32,792 nt of DNA. Source: Chthonomonas sp. UBA2387 (GTDB lineage Bacteria; Armatimonadota; Fimbriimonadia; Fimbriimonadales; Fimbriimonadaceae). Numbering within the stretch: position 1 is the first letter of the stretch; every line of letters begins with the position of its first letter. The position numbers and the translations under genes are program-made. This document shows, piece by piece, positions 1 to 7,038 of this stretch. Under the pieces are notes generated by a model. That model searched no databases and had not been told where the DNA came from. It worked only from the letters and a program-made list of their open reading frames with translations. The stretch covers positions 41,100-73,891 of the forward strand of contig DDSP01000059.1 of NCBI GenBank assembly GCA_002343445.1, read 5' to 3'.

Positions 1-468
1 CTGAACAACGAGATGGACGACTTCGCCGCGCAGCCCGGCAAGCCCAACGGCTACGGACTGGTGCAGGGCGAAGCCAACGCCGTCGGCCCGCGGAAGCGCC
101 CCCTAAGCTCGATGACGCCCACTCTGGTGCTGCTCGATGGAAAGCTCGTTCTGGCTTTGGGTTCGCCCGGCGGCCCCACGATCATCAACACCGTTTTGCA
201 GACGATCCTGAACGTCCTCGACCACCGGATGAACATCCAGCAGGCCGTCTCGGCGCCGCGCCTCCACCACCAATGGCTGCCGGACGAGATTCGGACCGAG
301 CCGTTCGGAGTGTCCAACGAAACCCGCGCGGCGCTGGAGAAACTCGGCCACAAGTTCGGAGCGCCGAGCACGATGGGCTCGTGCCATGCCGTGTTCGTCG
401 AGCCGAGCGGCGCCCGCGTCGCGGGAGTGGACCCCCGGATCGCGGGTGCCGGCGCAGCAGGTTACTGA
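1..468 (+). CDS. ggt: Gamma-glutamyltransferase, C-terminal part (small-subunit end)
   Basis: This is the 3' end of a gene that starts before the window; the reading frame is open from base 1. The protein is the C-terminal half of the small subunit of gamma-glutamyltransferase, an N-terminal-nucleophile hydrolase that removes or transfers the gamma-glutamyl group of glutathione and similar peptides, normally in the periplasm. Visible family motifs in order are NNEMDDF (substrate-binding region), PLSSMTPT (the paired serines of the oxyanion hole) and GSPGG. The catalytic threonine and large subunit lie outside the window. The last 7 bases overlap the 3' end of the convergent GIY-YIG gene. Family assignment is secure; substrate is inferred. 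Confidence 0.93.
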   Translation: MNNEMDDFAAQPGKPNGYGLVQGEANAVGPRKRPLSSMTPTLVLLDGKLVLALGSPGGPTIINTVLQTILNVLDHRMNIQQAVSAPRLHHQWLPDEIRTEPFGVSNETRAALEKLGHKFGAPSTMGSCHAVFVEPSGARVAGVDPRIAGAGAAGY

Positions 469-764
469 GCGAGGGCGAGCGCAGGCGTCGAAATCTCGCG
501 CCAATCCGGGTTGGCGTGGCGGATGAACCCGCGCAGGTCGCGTTCGCTCAGTTGGTTCAACTCGGTGGCGCGGCGCAACGCCTCGGACAGCGAACGGTGG
601 CTCTCGACGTAGACGAGTTCGCCATGCGTGTCGAATCCCGGCAACCTCATCGAGCCCGAACGGTGTCGGCTCATGGTCGCTTCGAGGTCGCGCGCAACGC
701 CCACGAAGAGCGCTTGCGCCGAGTTGGAAGCGATGTAAACGAAGGTGTTGCCGGGGTTCGCCAT
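462..764 (-). CDS. GIY-YIG domain protein, catalytic residues apparently lost
   Basis: A 100-residue protein made of one GIY-YIG domain of the small stand-alone (UPF0213/YhbQ-like) type. The fold can be followed along its length: FVYIAS (GIY strand), LFVGVARDLE (YIG strand and following helix), LVYVE, ALRRATELNQ and NPDWREI at the end. In active relatives the second strand reads YIGV, the helix carries DLERR and the late helix carries REKQ. Here these are FVGV, DLEAT and RATE, so the second Tyr, the Arg and the Glu that form the active site seem replaced. The ATG at 764 was chosen because the domain begins right after it; upstream in-frame sequence is low-complexity Ala-rich and antisense to the RRM gene. 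It may be inactive or a nucleic-acid binder only. Confidence 0.75.
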   Translation of the reverse strand: MANPGNTFVYIASNSAQALFVGVARDLEATMSRHRSGSMRLPGFDTHGELVYVESHRSLSEALRRATELNQLSERDLRGFIRHANPDWREISTPALALAQ

Positions 765-840
765 GTAATCCACTATCGCAAGGAAGAACGTGGACGTTCC
801 CACAATGTTTGTGGCTAGGGCGAAAAGACCCAACCGGCCC

Positions 841-1308
841 TCACCAGCGCGGTTCGCGGCCGTCGCCGCGTCGGCCCCGGCCAGGTCGCCCGCCCGAGCG
901 GCCGCCGCGATCGTAGCCGCCTCGATCCGAACCGCCGCGCTCGAAACCGCCTCCGTCGTGCCAGGTTCGGCCCGAATCGCGGTCGCCGTGGTCGCCGCCG
1001 CCCGGCCCTCTTCCGTAACCCCCTCCGCCTTGGGGTGGACCTCCGGGCCCACGGAACCCGCCTCCGTCCCGGGGTCGGGGTTCGCGAGGACGAGCTTCGC
1101 TCACGTTGAGCCGTCGGCCCATCATCTCCGAGCCGTTCATCTGCTCGATGGCAGCCTCCAGTTTCTCGAGGGGAATATCCACGAACGCGAATCCGCGGCC
1201 CTCGACGATGCGCACGTTGTCGGGTTCGAACGCGGCGAAATGCGAGACGATGTGCTCTTCGTTGGCACTGTACGGCAGGTTTCCGATGTATAGGGATGCT
1301 TTGGCCAA
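841..1308 (-). CDS. RRM-type RNA-binding protein with Gly/Arg-rich tail
   Basis: A 155-residue protein with one RNA recognition motif (about residues 5-75) followed by a disordered RGG-rich tail (80-155) with many GGG, RGG and DRGG runs. RNP2 is LYIGNL (residues 6-11) and RNP1 is RGFAFVDI (38-45), with the aromatic positions intact. This is the architecture of the cyanobacterial Rbp and other bacterial cold-shock-related RRM proteins, which bind single-stranded RNA in the cytoplasm; the cold role is known for relatives, not shown here. The start is a TTG at 1308: residues from there fit the family N-terminus exactly, and GGAGAGG lies about 6 nt upstream. A full sigma-70-type promoter sits about 60 bp upstream. 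The frame stays open far upstream, but that part is antisense to the GNAT gene. Confidence 0.88.
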   Translation of the reverse strand: MAKASLYIGNLPYSANEEHIVSHFAAFEPDNVRIVEGRGFAFVDIPLEKLEAAIEQMNGSEMMGRRLNVSEARPREPRPRDGGGFRGPGGPPQGGGGYGRGPGGGDHGDRDSGRTWHDGGGFERGGSDRGGYDRGGRSGGRPGRGRRGDGREPRW

Positions 1309-1366
1309 GGGGCCTCTCCGGGACTCGTTCGATTCCGCCCGGCTAGGCTCGGGTCGGTTGGCGCGT

Positions 1367-1395
1367 ATTGTACCAACCGAAGGCACGCCGTGCAA
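1367..1395 (-). promoter_or_regulatory. Sigma-70-type promoter for the RRM gene
   Basis: On the minus strand TTGCAC (1395-1390) is followed by exactly 17 bases and then TACAAT (1372-1367), close to the TTGACA-N17-TATAAT consensus. Transcription would begin near 1360, giving a leader of about 50 nt before the TTG start at 1308, which has its own ribosome binding site. This is the only promoter in the window where both the -35 and -10 hexamers are convincing. Confidence 0.72.
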
Positions 1396-1458
1396 GCCCA
1401 ACCCAGCGGCGGATTGATTCATACTGGAAGAAGGCCACGAAGGAGTGAGCCGAAGGCT

Positions 1459-2457
1459 ATGCGCGCTAGTTTCGTCCGAGCCGATTTCGACGCCCTCGCC
1501 GAGTTGTGGTGCCGCTTCATGCCCCCACGCTACGCCGTCGACGCAGCGTTGTTGCGAAGCCACACGGTCGAATCGCCTTTGTTTGACTGGGGAGCGTCCG
1601 CCATCGAACTCGAGGACGGACGTCCGGTTGGGTTTGTCGTCGTGAAGAAGTCGGCGAATCCCGTCCTCTTCAAAGGACCCGATCCCGACGCCGCCCACTT
1701 GAACTCCATGGCGTTCGACCGGCCCGAGATTGCCGTGGACCTGTTGGCCTACGCCAAGGGCACGCTGCGCAATCGAGGAGTGTGCCGTTTGGTGTTTGGC
1801 CAGGACTCGCGCCACTTCTTTCCCGGGTGCCCCGCGGACTGTCCGCAGTTGAGCAGTTTCCTGATGGTCGAGGGGTTCGAGTGCTCGCCGGTCGAGCAGT
1901 TCGACGTCGAGCGCGACTTGAGGGGCTTCGAGCCCGACGAGGCCTCGATGACGCCTCTTGGTGGCCTCGACACCGTTCGACGCCAACTCCAGGAAGGCGG
2001 GGACGGAGACGCTCCTCACGTGGCATGGGTCGGCCAGGCGAACCTTCGGCCGATCGCCGACTTCCTCGAGCGCGAATTCCCCGGACGGTGGCATCACGAC
2101 GTGCTCGACAAGATCGGCACCGAAGGGCACGGCAAGGTGCTGGGTCTGTTCGAACAGGGTGTTTGCCACGGGTTCGCCCTGACCCAGCAGGCGGATGACC
2201 GTCTGCCCATTGGCGGCGCGGTCTGGTGCAACGATTTGGGACCGGATTGGGGCAGCCTGGGCCCGATCGGCGTCTCGAAGGCCGTCCGTGGTCGGGGACT
2301 TGGCAAGGCCCTGTTGGGTGCTGGGCTTTGGGGCTTGAGTCTGCGGGGTGCCAAACGCACGATCATCGACTGGACCACCCTGGTGGACTTCTACGGCGCT
2401 TACGGATTCGAGGTGTCCAGGACCTACCGGAGCCTTTCGCTCCGTCTGGAACCCTGA
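1459..2457 (+). CDS. GNAT-family acetyltransferase, probably two-domain
   Basis: A 332-residue protein whose C-terminal part is a GNAT fold. The acetyl-CoA-binding motif A is GVSKAVRGRGLGKALLG (about residues 271-287, with the R-G-R-G-L-G pyrophosphate loop), and the end carries VDFYGAYGFE, the usual last strand/helix signature. The N-terminal half (residues 1-150, with IELEDGRPVGFVVV) looks like a second, degenerate GNAT domain. Length suits a tandem GNAT protein. Acceptor substrate cannot be told. The ATG at 1459 is preceded by AAGGAG about 14 nt and GAAGG a few bases upstream; an upstream extension to 1390 would run through the divergent RRM promoter and was not used. It probably shares a transcript with the phosphoesterase gene 26 bp downstream. 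Confidence 0.8.
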   Translation: MRASFVRADFDALAELWCRFMPPRYAVDAALLRSHTVESPLFDWGASAIELEDGRPVGFVVVKKSANPVLFKGPDPDAAHLNSMAFDRPEIAVDLLAYAKGTLRNRGVCRLVFGQDSRHFFPGCPADCPQLSSFLMVEGFECSPVEQFDVERDLRGFEPDEASMTPLGGLDTVRRQLQEGGDGDAPHVAWVGQANLRPIADFLEREFPGRWHHDVLDKIGTEGHGKVLGLFEQGVCHGFALTQQADDRLPIGGAVWCNDLGPDWGSLGPIGVSKAVRGRGLGKALLGAGLWGLSLRGAKRTIIDWTTLVDFYGAYGFEVSRTYRSLSLRLEP

Positions 2458-2483
2458 ACGCTCCGGCCGACGTTGCTGGGTTC

Positions 2484-3314
2484 ATGAAGCGGCTGACGCG
2501 CCGTCAAGCCTTGCGTCTGGGTTTCTACGGCTCTCTGGCGGGCTTGGGATTGGACTCGTTCGTCATCGAACCGCGGTGGCTGCAGTTCGAACGGCACGAA
2601 ATCCCGATCAGGGGCCTAGGCAAAGACCTCGACGGCTACCGCATCGCCTTGCTCTCGGACGTCCACTATCCGTACTGGATCCGCAAAGACCAAATGGACC
2701 GCGCCGCCAAGCTCGCGATGGACTTCAAGCCTGACGCCATCGCGATGCCGGGCGACTTCATCGACTCCAAAGCGGCTGACCATTGTCCCGACATGGGTCC
2801 TGTGTTCAGCGGGCTGCGCGCACCCGACGGCGTGCTGGCGACCATGGGCAACCACGACCACTGGTGCGACCCAGACGGATTGAACGACGAGTTCGCCAAG
2901 CACGGCGTGGTCAACATCGAAAACCGTCCGCTGGTGGTGAGCCGAGGGTCTGCCAGGCTTGCCCTGACCGGGGTCGGCGACAAGTGGGAGGGAGAGATCG
3001 ACTGGGAGAAGGCGCTCGACGTGCCGGAGAACGTGCCGCGCATCGTGCTTTCCCACAACCCTGACGTCGCGGAGTTCACGCCCGAGGGGGCGCGAGTGGA
3101 CTTGATGCTCAGCGGTCACACGCATGGCGGGCAGGTGCGTGTTCCCTTCCGGGGCGCGATCCGTCTCCCCAGCGAGTTCGGCAACAAGTACGAGATGGGC
3201 TTGGTCGAAGGGCCTCGGCACCGGGTCTATGTCACGCGCGGCGTGGGGTGCCTTCGGCCCGTTCGCTTCCTCTGCCGCCCCGAGGTCACCGGCCTGGTCT
3301 TGCGCGCGGTCTAG
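2484..3314 (+). CDS. Tat-exported metallophosphoesterase (YkuE-like)
   Basis: A 276-residue calcineurin-like phosphoesterase. All metal-binding motifs are visible: SDVH (Asp59, His61), GDFID (Asp91), GNHDH (Asn123, His124), SHNPD (His191) and GHTHGG (His212, His214), ligands of a two-metal centre. The N-terminus reads TRRQALRLGFYGSLAG, a twin-arginine motif followed by a hydrophobic stretch, so the enzyme is probably exported folded and perhaps membrane-anchored. This matches YkuE-type phosphohydrolases; some relatives act on lipid or envelope phosphates, but the substrate here is unknown. The ATG was chosen because it directly precedes the Tat signal. It lies 26 bp after the GNAT gene on the same strand. 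Confidence 0.9.
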   Translation: MKRLTRRQALRLGFYGSLAGLGLDSFVIEPRWLQFERHEIPIRGLGKDLDGYRIALLSDVHYPYWIRKDQMDRAAKLAMDFKPDAIAMPGDFIDSKAADHCPDMGPVFSGLRAPDGVLATMGNHDHWCDPDGLNDEFAKHGVVNIENRPLVVSRGSARLALTGVGDKWEGEIDWEKALDVPENVPRIVLSHNPDVAEFTPEGARVDLMLSGHTHGGQVRVPFRGAIRLPSEFGNKYEMGLVEGPRHRVYVTRGVGCLRPVRFLCRPEVTGLVLRAV

Positions 3315-3317
3315 AGG

Positions 3318-3323
3318 TACATT
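3318..3323 (+). promoter_or_regulatory. -10 element TACATT placed 6 nt before a GTG start
   Basis: TACATT (TANNNT form) ends 6 nt before the GTG at 3330, so transcription would begin at or next to the start codon. No Shine-Dalgarno is seen. The spacing favours the GTG over the overlapping ATG at 3328, which is in a different frame. It lies just after the stop of the phosphoesterase gene. Confidence 0.45.
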
Positions 3324-3329
3324 CGGGAT

Positions 3330-3653
3330 GTGGCAACGAAGCTTCCCAAGCATTACGAGCGCTTCTTGGAACGGTATCCGGAGATGGCCTCGGCCTATCA
3401 CCGCCTGGGCGAAGCGGCCTCGGAGGCGGGTCCGTTGGACGCCAAAGCGAGGGCGTTGGCGAAATTGGCCCTTTCGGTGGGTGCTCGGATGGAGGGCGCC
3501 GTACGCAGCCACACGCGCAAGTGTCTGCAAGCCGGGGCCAACGCGGAGGAGATTCGCCACGTGGTCCTGCTGAGCACGACGACGATCGGCTTCCCGAACA
3601 TGATGGCGGCGCTGGCGTGGGTGGACGGCGTCCTCGAACCGGCTTCGGAATAG
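3330..3653 (+). CDS. Carboxymuconolactone decarboxylase-like (AhpD-fold) protein
   Basis: A 107-residue all-helical protein of the carboxymuconolactone decarboxylase/AhpD-like superfamily. The family core is RMEGAVRSHTRKCLQAGA followed by EEIRHVVLLSTTTIGFP and the AALAWV helix. AhpD-type members carry a CxxC redox pair; here the equivalent stretch reads SHTRKC, with a single Cys, so a thiol-peroxidase role is unlikely and the activity is unknown. The start is the GTG at 3330: the ATG at 3328 opens a different frame, and a TANNNT element lies exactly 6 nt upstream of the GTG. It could also be co-transcribed with the phosphoesterase gene 15 bp upstream. Confidence 0.8.
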   Translation: MATKLPKHYERFLERYPEMASAYHRLGEAASEAGPLDAKARALAKLALSVGARMEGAVRSHTRKCLQAGANAEEIRHVVLLSTTTIGFPNMMAALAWVDGVLEPASE

Positions 3654-3713
3654 TTCGGGAGCGTTTGTGAAGTTCCGGGACTTGGGTGATTGGGATTTGT
3701 CTTAGACCACCCC

Positions 3714-3741
3714 GCCCTTCGGGCACCCCTCCGAAGGAGGG
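3714..3741. terminator. Two adjacent hairpins between convergent genes
   Basis: Between the convergent CMD and Crp/Fnr genes lie GCCC-TTC-GGGC (3714-3724) and CCCTCC-GAA-GGAGGG (3727-3741), two perfect short palindromes three bases apart. No T-tract follows on either strand, so this could be a bidirectional terminator or an extragenic palindromic repeat. Confidence 0.45.
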
Positions 3742-3754
3742 CAATCGACTTCCG

Positions 3755-4462
3755 TCAGTCGCCGAGGATCTCGAGGAGGCGACCTAGGTTCTGGATGGTC
3801 AAGCTGCGGTACTGGGCCTTGAGCACTCCCTGCTTCGTCCAGCGGCTGGTGATGCGGATCGTGGTTTCGACGGTCGTCCCGGCCAGTTCGGCCAGATCCT
3901 GTCGGCTCAGCGGAACCTCCAGCCTCATCGAACCGTCAGGCTCCTCGATCCCGTAGGACTCGGCCAGTTGGATGAGCACGGCAGCGATTCGATGCTCGAC
4001 ACGGCCGCTCGCCATGCGGGACATCATGTCGATCGCTCCGCGCAAACGCAGGGTCGTGCGGCGGATCAAGTGGTCGCGAAGCGGCACGTTCTGGCCATAC
4101 ACCTCGAGAAAGTCCGCCTTGGAGACCCGCAAGTACCAGAGGTTCGACACTGCTCGCGCCGAGAGGGGGCAACCCGTGCCCTCGACGGCACCAAGCAAGC
4201 CGAACGATTGGCCGGGTCCCATGATCTCCGCCGTCAGCTCCTGCCCGCCCGCACTGGTCCGGACCATCTTGACGAAACCCGTCCCCACGACGCCAAAGTA
4301 CGGGATTTCAGAACCGTCCATCCAGATGACTTCGCCCCGGGCTGCGTGCGCCATCCGCGAGCGCACAAGCAGGCGGTCCATCTGTTCGGGGCTCAGCGAG
4401 CCCAACAGCGTGCTGGAGGCCAAGACCATTCTTGCGGTCGGGACTTCGACTTCGACGTTCAC
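3755..4462 (-). CDS. Crp/Fnr-family transcription regulator
   Basis: A 235-residue cytoplasmic regulator with an N-terminal cyclic-nucleotide-binding-type beta-barrel (about 13-115), a dimerisation helix (125-150) and a C-terminal winged helix (155-235). The recognition region TVETTIRITSRW (198-209) aligns with FNR TVETISRLLGRF: Glu199 and Arg203 correspond to FNR Glu209 and Arg213, while the FNR Ser212 position is Ile202. Only one Cys (98) is in the sensor domain, so there is no FNR-type Fe-S cluster and the signal is unknown. The start is GTG at 4462 with TAGAAT exactly 6 nt upstream and no ribosome site; an ATG at 4429 is the alternative. It is divergent from the porin gene, and an FNR-like palindrome lies between them, suggesting control of the porin and of itself. 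Confidence 0.88.
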   Translation of the reverse strand: MNVEVEVPTARMVLASSTLLGSLSPEQMDRLLVRSRMAHAARGEVIWMDGSEIPYFGVVGTGFVKMVRTSAGGQELTAEIMGPGQSFGLLGAVEGTGCPLSARAVSNLWYLRVSKADFLEVYGQNVPLRDHLIRRTTLRLRGAIDMMSRMASGRVEHRIAAVLIQLAESYGIEEPDGSMRLEVPLSRQDLAELAGTTVETTIRITSRWTKQGVLKAQYRSLTIQNLGRLLEILGD

Positions 4463-4468
4463 AAGGGA

Positions 4469-4474
4469 ATTCTA
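4469..4474 (-). promoter_or_regulatory. -10 element TAGAAT 6 nt before the regulator start
   Basis: On the minus strand TAGAAT is followed by TCCCTT and then the GTG start codon at 4462. This suggests a leaderless transcript. The FNR-like palindrome centre lies about 53 bp upstream of that point, so autoregulation is possible. Confidence 0.5.
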
Positions 4475-4508
4475 GCCGCCTTCCAGGCACAATCGTGAAC
4501 GGGTGAGT

Positions 4509-4522
4509 ATGACCACGGTCAT
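4509..4522. promoter_or_regulatory. FNR-type 14-bp palindromic operator
   Basis: The sequence ATGACCACGGTCAT has arms ATGACC and GGTCAT around AC, a perfect inverted repeat. Its TGA and TCA cores sit at positions 2-4 and 11-13 of 14 bp, exactly as in the FNR/DNR box TTGAT-N4-ATCAA. It lies between the divergent Crp/Fnr regulator and the porin, 53 bp and 66 bp from their start codons. Its centre (4515.5) is about 41 bp before the predicted porin start of transcription, the class II activator position. Binding is inferred from geometry. Confidence 0.62.
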
Positions 4523-4544
4523 GGTCGTCCGATTGTCAGTCATC

Positions 4545-4550
4545 TAGACT
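4545..4550 (+). promoter_or_regulatory. Putative -10 element TAGACT of the porin gene
   Basis: TAGACT would place transcription start near 4557, putting the upstream palindrome at about -41.5 where class II Crp/Fnr activators bind. No -35 element is needed in such promoters, and none is convincing here. It would leave a leader of about 25 nt that contains the GAGG ribosome site. Confidence 0.4.
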
Positions 4551-4581
4551 GAACGCGAAAGCCCGTCATGCGAGGTCTCTC

Positions 4582-5745
4582 ATGTGGTTCGATCTGCCCA
4601 TCCAAGTTCAAGACGTCACGTTCAAGCCGCTGCTTGAAACCCGCTACCGCTTCGAGCGACGACTCGATCGCGACTTCGACGGCGACAAAGCCGACAACCG
4701 GAACGAGTCCTTCCTTCGGCTGAGGCCCGGCTTCACGTTCGAAACCAAGTCTGGGCTGAGCGGGCGAGTCGTGTTCCAGTTCTTGGACAATCGCGTGTCC
4801 CTCGACAACGGGGCTGCCGGAACCTCGTCCAACCCCAAGGACTTGGTGGAGGCGTTTGTGACCTCGGCCACTCCCGTCGGCAAGGTCACGCTCGGGCGGC
4901 AACGGTTCGGCATCGGAAATCAACGCTTGATCGGGGCGCTCGATTGGGCCAACTCCGGCAGGTCGTGGGATGCCATCCGCCTGCAACGTGGGTCTGTGGA
5001 CGCGTTCGTTGGGCGACTGACCGTCAACCCGGTGATGAACCAGGAGGTGACGCTCGGTGCCGTGGCATACACGGGCCAGCACGGGAACACGTCCCTGATT
5101 TACAAAGCCGACAAACGCCCCGACCCGGCCGCCACCAACTGGACGCTCGCGCACCAGTGGTCCAAGGCACAGGGCAAGAATCAATGGGCGGCCCATGCCG
5201 CCCTTCAGCGGGGCAGCGTAAGTGGCAAGCGGTTGGAAGCCCATGCGCTCGGCGTCAGCGTCACGATGCCGGCAGACGCGCAGACCACCTTGTCCTTTGA
5301 AGCCAACCTCGCCTCTGGGGGCTCGGCCGCGAATGCCACGGCGCGCACGTTCGATCAGCTCTATCCCACGGGACACCTGTTCTACGGTGCGATGGACCTG
5401 CAGGGGCTTCGCAACATGGTGCAACTGGGCGCATCCGCCACGAGGAAGGTCGGCGCGGACACGACGATCAAACTGGAACTGCACAAGTTCTGGCTGGCCG
5501 ATGCCAAGGACGGTTGGTATGGCGCAGGGGGCGGGCAGAATGGCGCGTTCCGAGACGCCACGGGCAAGAGCGGCAAGGACGTGGGCTGGGAAGCCGACCT
5601 GACGGGCACCAAGGCTCTCGGCAAAGACCGGACGCTGGGTGCGGGGATCGGCGTGTTCGTTCCGGGTTCGTTCGTGCGATCGCTGGCCGTCGGCAGGGAC
5701 AAGACCCAGGTTTGGGGCTACGTGATGGTGTCCTCCAAGTTCTGA
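4582..5745 (+). CDS. Alginate-export-family outer-membrane porin
   Basis: A 387-residue beta-barrel protein of the alginate-export/porin type. It shows alternating amphipathic strands through the whole length, typical blocks such as LETRYRFERR, FLRLRPGFTFETKSGLSG, VGKVTLGRQRFGIGNQR and DAFVGRLTVN, and a C-terminal phenylalanine (VMVSSKF) as used for barrel insertion. It would form a channel for anionic sugars or other small solutes; the substrate is not known. The ATG at 4582 has GAGG 6 nt upstream. No signal peptide is visible, and the frame is closed by a stop at 4510 with no other ATG between, so the N-terminus is odd for an outer-membrane protein. It is divergent from the Crp/Fnr gene and followed 18 bp later by larA. 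Confidence 0.78.
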   Translation: MWFDLPIQVQDVTFKPLLETRYRFERRLDRDFDGDKADNRNESFLRLRPGFTFETKSGLSGRVVFQFLDNRVSLDNGAAGTSSNPKDLVEAFVTSATPVGKVTLGRQRFGIGNQRLIGALDWANSGRSWDAIRLQRGSVDAFVGRLTVNPVMNQEVTLGAVAYTGQHGNTSLIYKADKRPDPAATNWTLAHQWSKAQGKNQWAAHAALQRGSVSGKRLEAHALGVSVTMPADAQTTLSFEANLASGGSAANATARTFDQLYPTGHLFYGAMDLQGLRNMVQLGASATRKVGADTTIKLELHKFWLADAKDGWYGAGGGQNGAFRDATGKSGKDVGWEADLTGTKALGKDRTLGAGIGVFVPGSFVRSLAVGRDKTQVWGYVMVSSKF

Positions 5746-5751
5746 GCGCAC

Positions 5752-5757
5752 CATAAT
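5752..5757 (+). promoter_or_regulatory. -10-like CATAAT 6 nt before the larA start
   Basis: CATAAT matches five of six bases of the -10 consensus and is followed by six bases and the GTG start of larA. This would be a leaderless start lying directly behind the porin stop codon. Confidence 0.4.
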
Positions 5758-5763
5758 CGGGCC

Positions 5764-7038
5764 GTGCGCGTTCACCTGTGGTACGGCAAGGATGGGCTGG
5801 ATGTCGAGTTGCCCGACGCCAACGTGCGCGGGGTGCTGACCCATCGCCCCGCCCCGCGCCTCGAAGACCCGGTTTCGGCGATCGAGCAGGCCCTGCGGGA
5901 ACCCATCGGCACGCCCCCGCTAGAACAACTCGCGCATGGACGCAAAGACGCCTGCATCGTCATCTGCGACCTGACGCGCCCCGTTCCCAACCGCCTTACG
6001 CTGCCGCCCCTGCTGGATGCCCTCAACCGTGCAGGGATCAGCGACGAAGCGGTCACGGTCCTCATCGCCACCGGCACCCATCGGCCGAACGTGGGCCACG
6101 AAGTCCGCGAGCTGGTGGGCGAGGAGGTCGAGTCTCGCGTCCGCATCGAGAACCACTATTGCGAGCAGAGCCGCTGCCGCGATTACGGCGTGACGCCTCG
6201 CGGAACGCCCGTGCTGCTCAACCGGATCTACACCGATGCCGACGTCAAGATCACGGCAGGGATGATCGAGCCCCACTTCATGGCGGGCTACGCCGGGGGA
6301 CGCAAGATGGTCATGCCCGGCGTCGCCGGCTTGGCATCGGTGCTGCATTGGCACGGGCCCGAGTTCCTGGAACACCCGTTGGCGACGAACGGCGAATTGG
6401 TCGGCAACCCCGTCCACGAGGAGGCCCTGTTCATCGCGCGGATGGCGCGACCCGACTTCATCCTCGACGTCACCCTGGACGGCTCGAAGCAGATCAACGG
6501 CGTGTTTGCGGGGGACATGGAAGCCGCTTGGGAGGCCGGGGTGGCCTTCTCGGCCCAGCAAACGACGGCCACCATCGCCGAACCAGTGGACATCGTCCTC
6601 ACCACCTCGGGCGGCTACCCGCTGGACCTGACCTACTACCAAGTCGTCAAGGGCATGGTCGGCGCTTTGCCGATCGTCAAGCCCGGCGGCACGATCGTGT
6701 TGGCGGCGGCTTGCGCCGAGGGCGTGGGCAATGCGGTCTTCCGCGAGAACCTGCTCCGCTGGAAGCGGCTCGAGGACTTCATGGATTCGATCACGCGCCC
6801 GGGTGCGGTCTTCGCTGCCGACCAATGGCAGATCGAGGAGTTGGCGCGATGCGTTCGGCACAACGAGGTCGTCCACGTGTGCGAAGGCATTGATCGCGGG
6901 ACGCACGAGCGGCTGTTCGTGCGGCCCGCGGATTCGGTCGAGGAGGCGATGGACTACGCTCTCCGCAAGCACGGTGCAAACGCCACCATCGCCGCCATTC
7001 CCGCCGGACCCTATGTCACGGCCAAACTCGCGGGCTAA
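5764..7038 (+). CDS. larA: Nickel-pincer lactate racemase family protein
   Basis: A 424-residue LarA-type racemase, which interconverts D- and L-lactate (or another 2-hydroxy acid) using a nickel-pincer nucleotide bound to a lysine. The key residues of Lactiplantibacillus LarA are all found with near-identical spacing: His106 in ATGTHRP, His171 in EPHFMAGYAGGRK, Lys181 in the same block (cofactor attachment) and His197 in LHWH. Length matches the family. The maturation genes larB, larC and larE are not in this window, so the cofactor must be made from elsewhere. The GTG start lies 6 nt behind a CATAAT element and leads directly into the usual LarA N-terminus. The broader family includes other hydroxy-acid racemases and epimerases, so lactate as substrate is an inference. 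The last four bases overlap the convergent oxidase gene. Confidence 0.9.
   Translation: MRVHLWYGKDGLDVELPDANVRGVLTHRPAPRLEDPVSAIEQALREPIGTPPLEQLAHGRKDACIVICDLTRPVPNRLTLPPLLDALNRAGISDEAVTVLIATGTHRPNVGHEVRELVGEEVESRVRIENHYCEQSRCRDYGVTPRGTPVLLNRIYTDADVKITAGMIEPHFMAGYAGGRKMVMPGVAGLASVLHWHGPEFLEHPLATNGELVGNPVHEEALFIARMARPDFILDVTLDGSKQINGVFAGDMEAAWEAGVAFSAQQTTATIAEPVDIVLTTSGGYPLDLTYYQVVKGMVGALPIVKPGGTIVLAAACAEGVGNAVFRENLLRWKRLEDFMDSITRPGAVFAADQWQIEELARCVRHNEVVHVCEGIDRGTHERLFVRPADSVEEAMDYALRKHGANATIAAIPAGPYVTAKLAG

Noticed and set aside
1309..2169. Long minus-strand extension of the RRM protein
   Set aside because: It is antisense to the well-supported GNAT gene, shows no family features, and the promoter and ribosome site of the RRM gene lie inside it.
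4509..4547. Tiny hydrophobic ORF upstream of the porin as a detached signal peptide
   Set aside because: Only 12 codons, ends in a stop, and its start coincides with the palindromic operator, which explains the sequence better.
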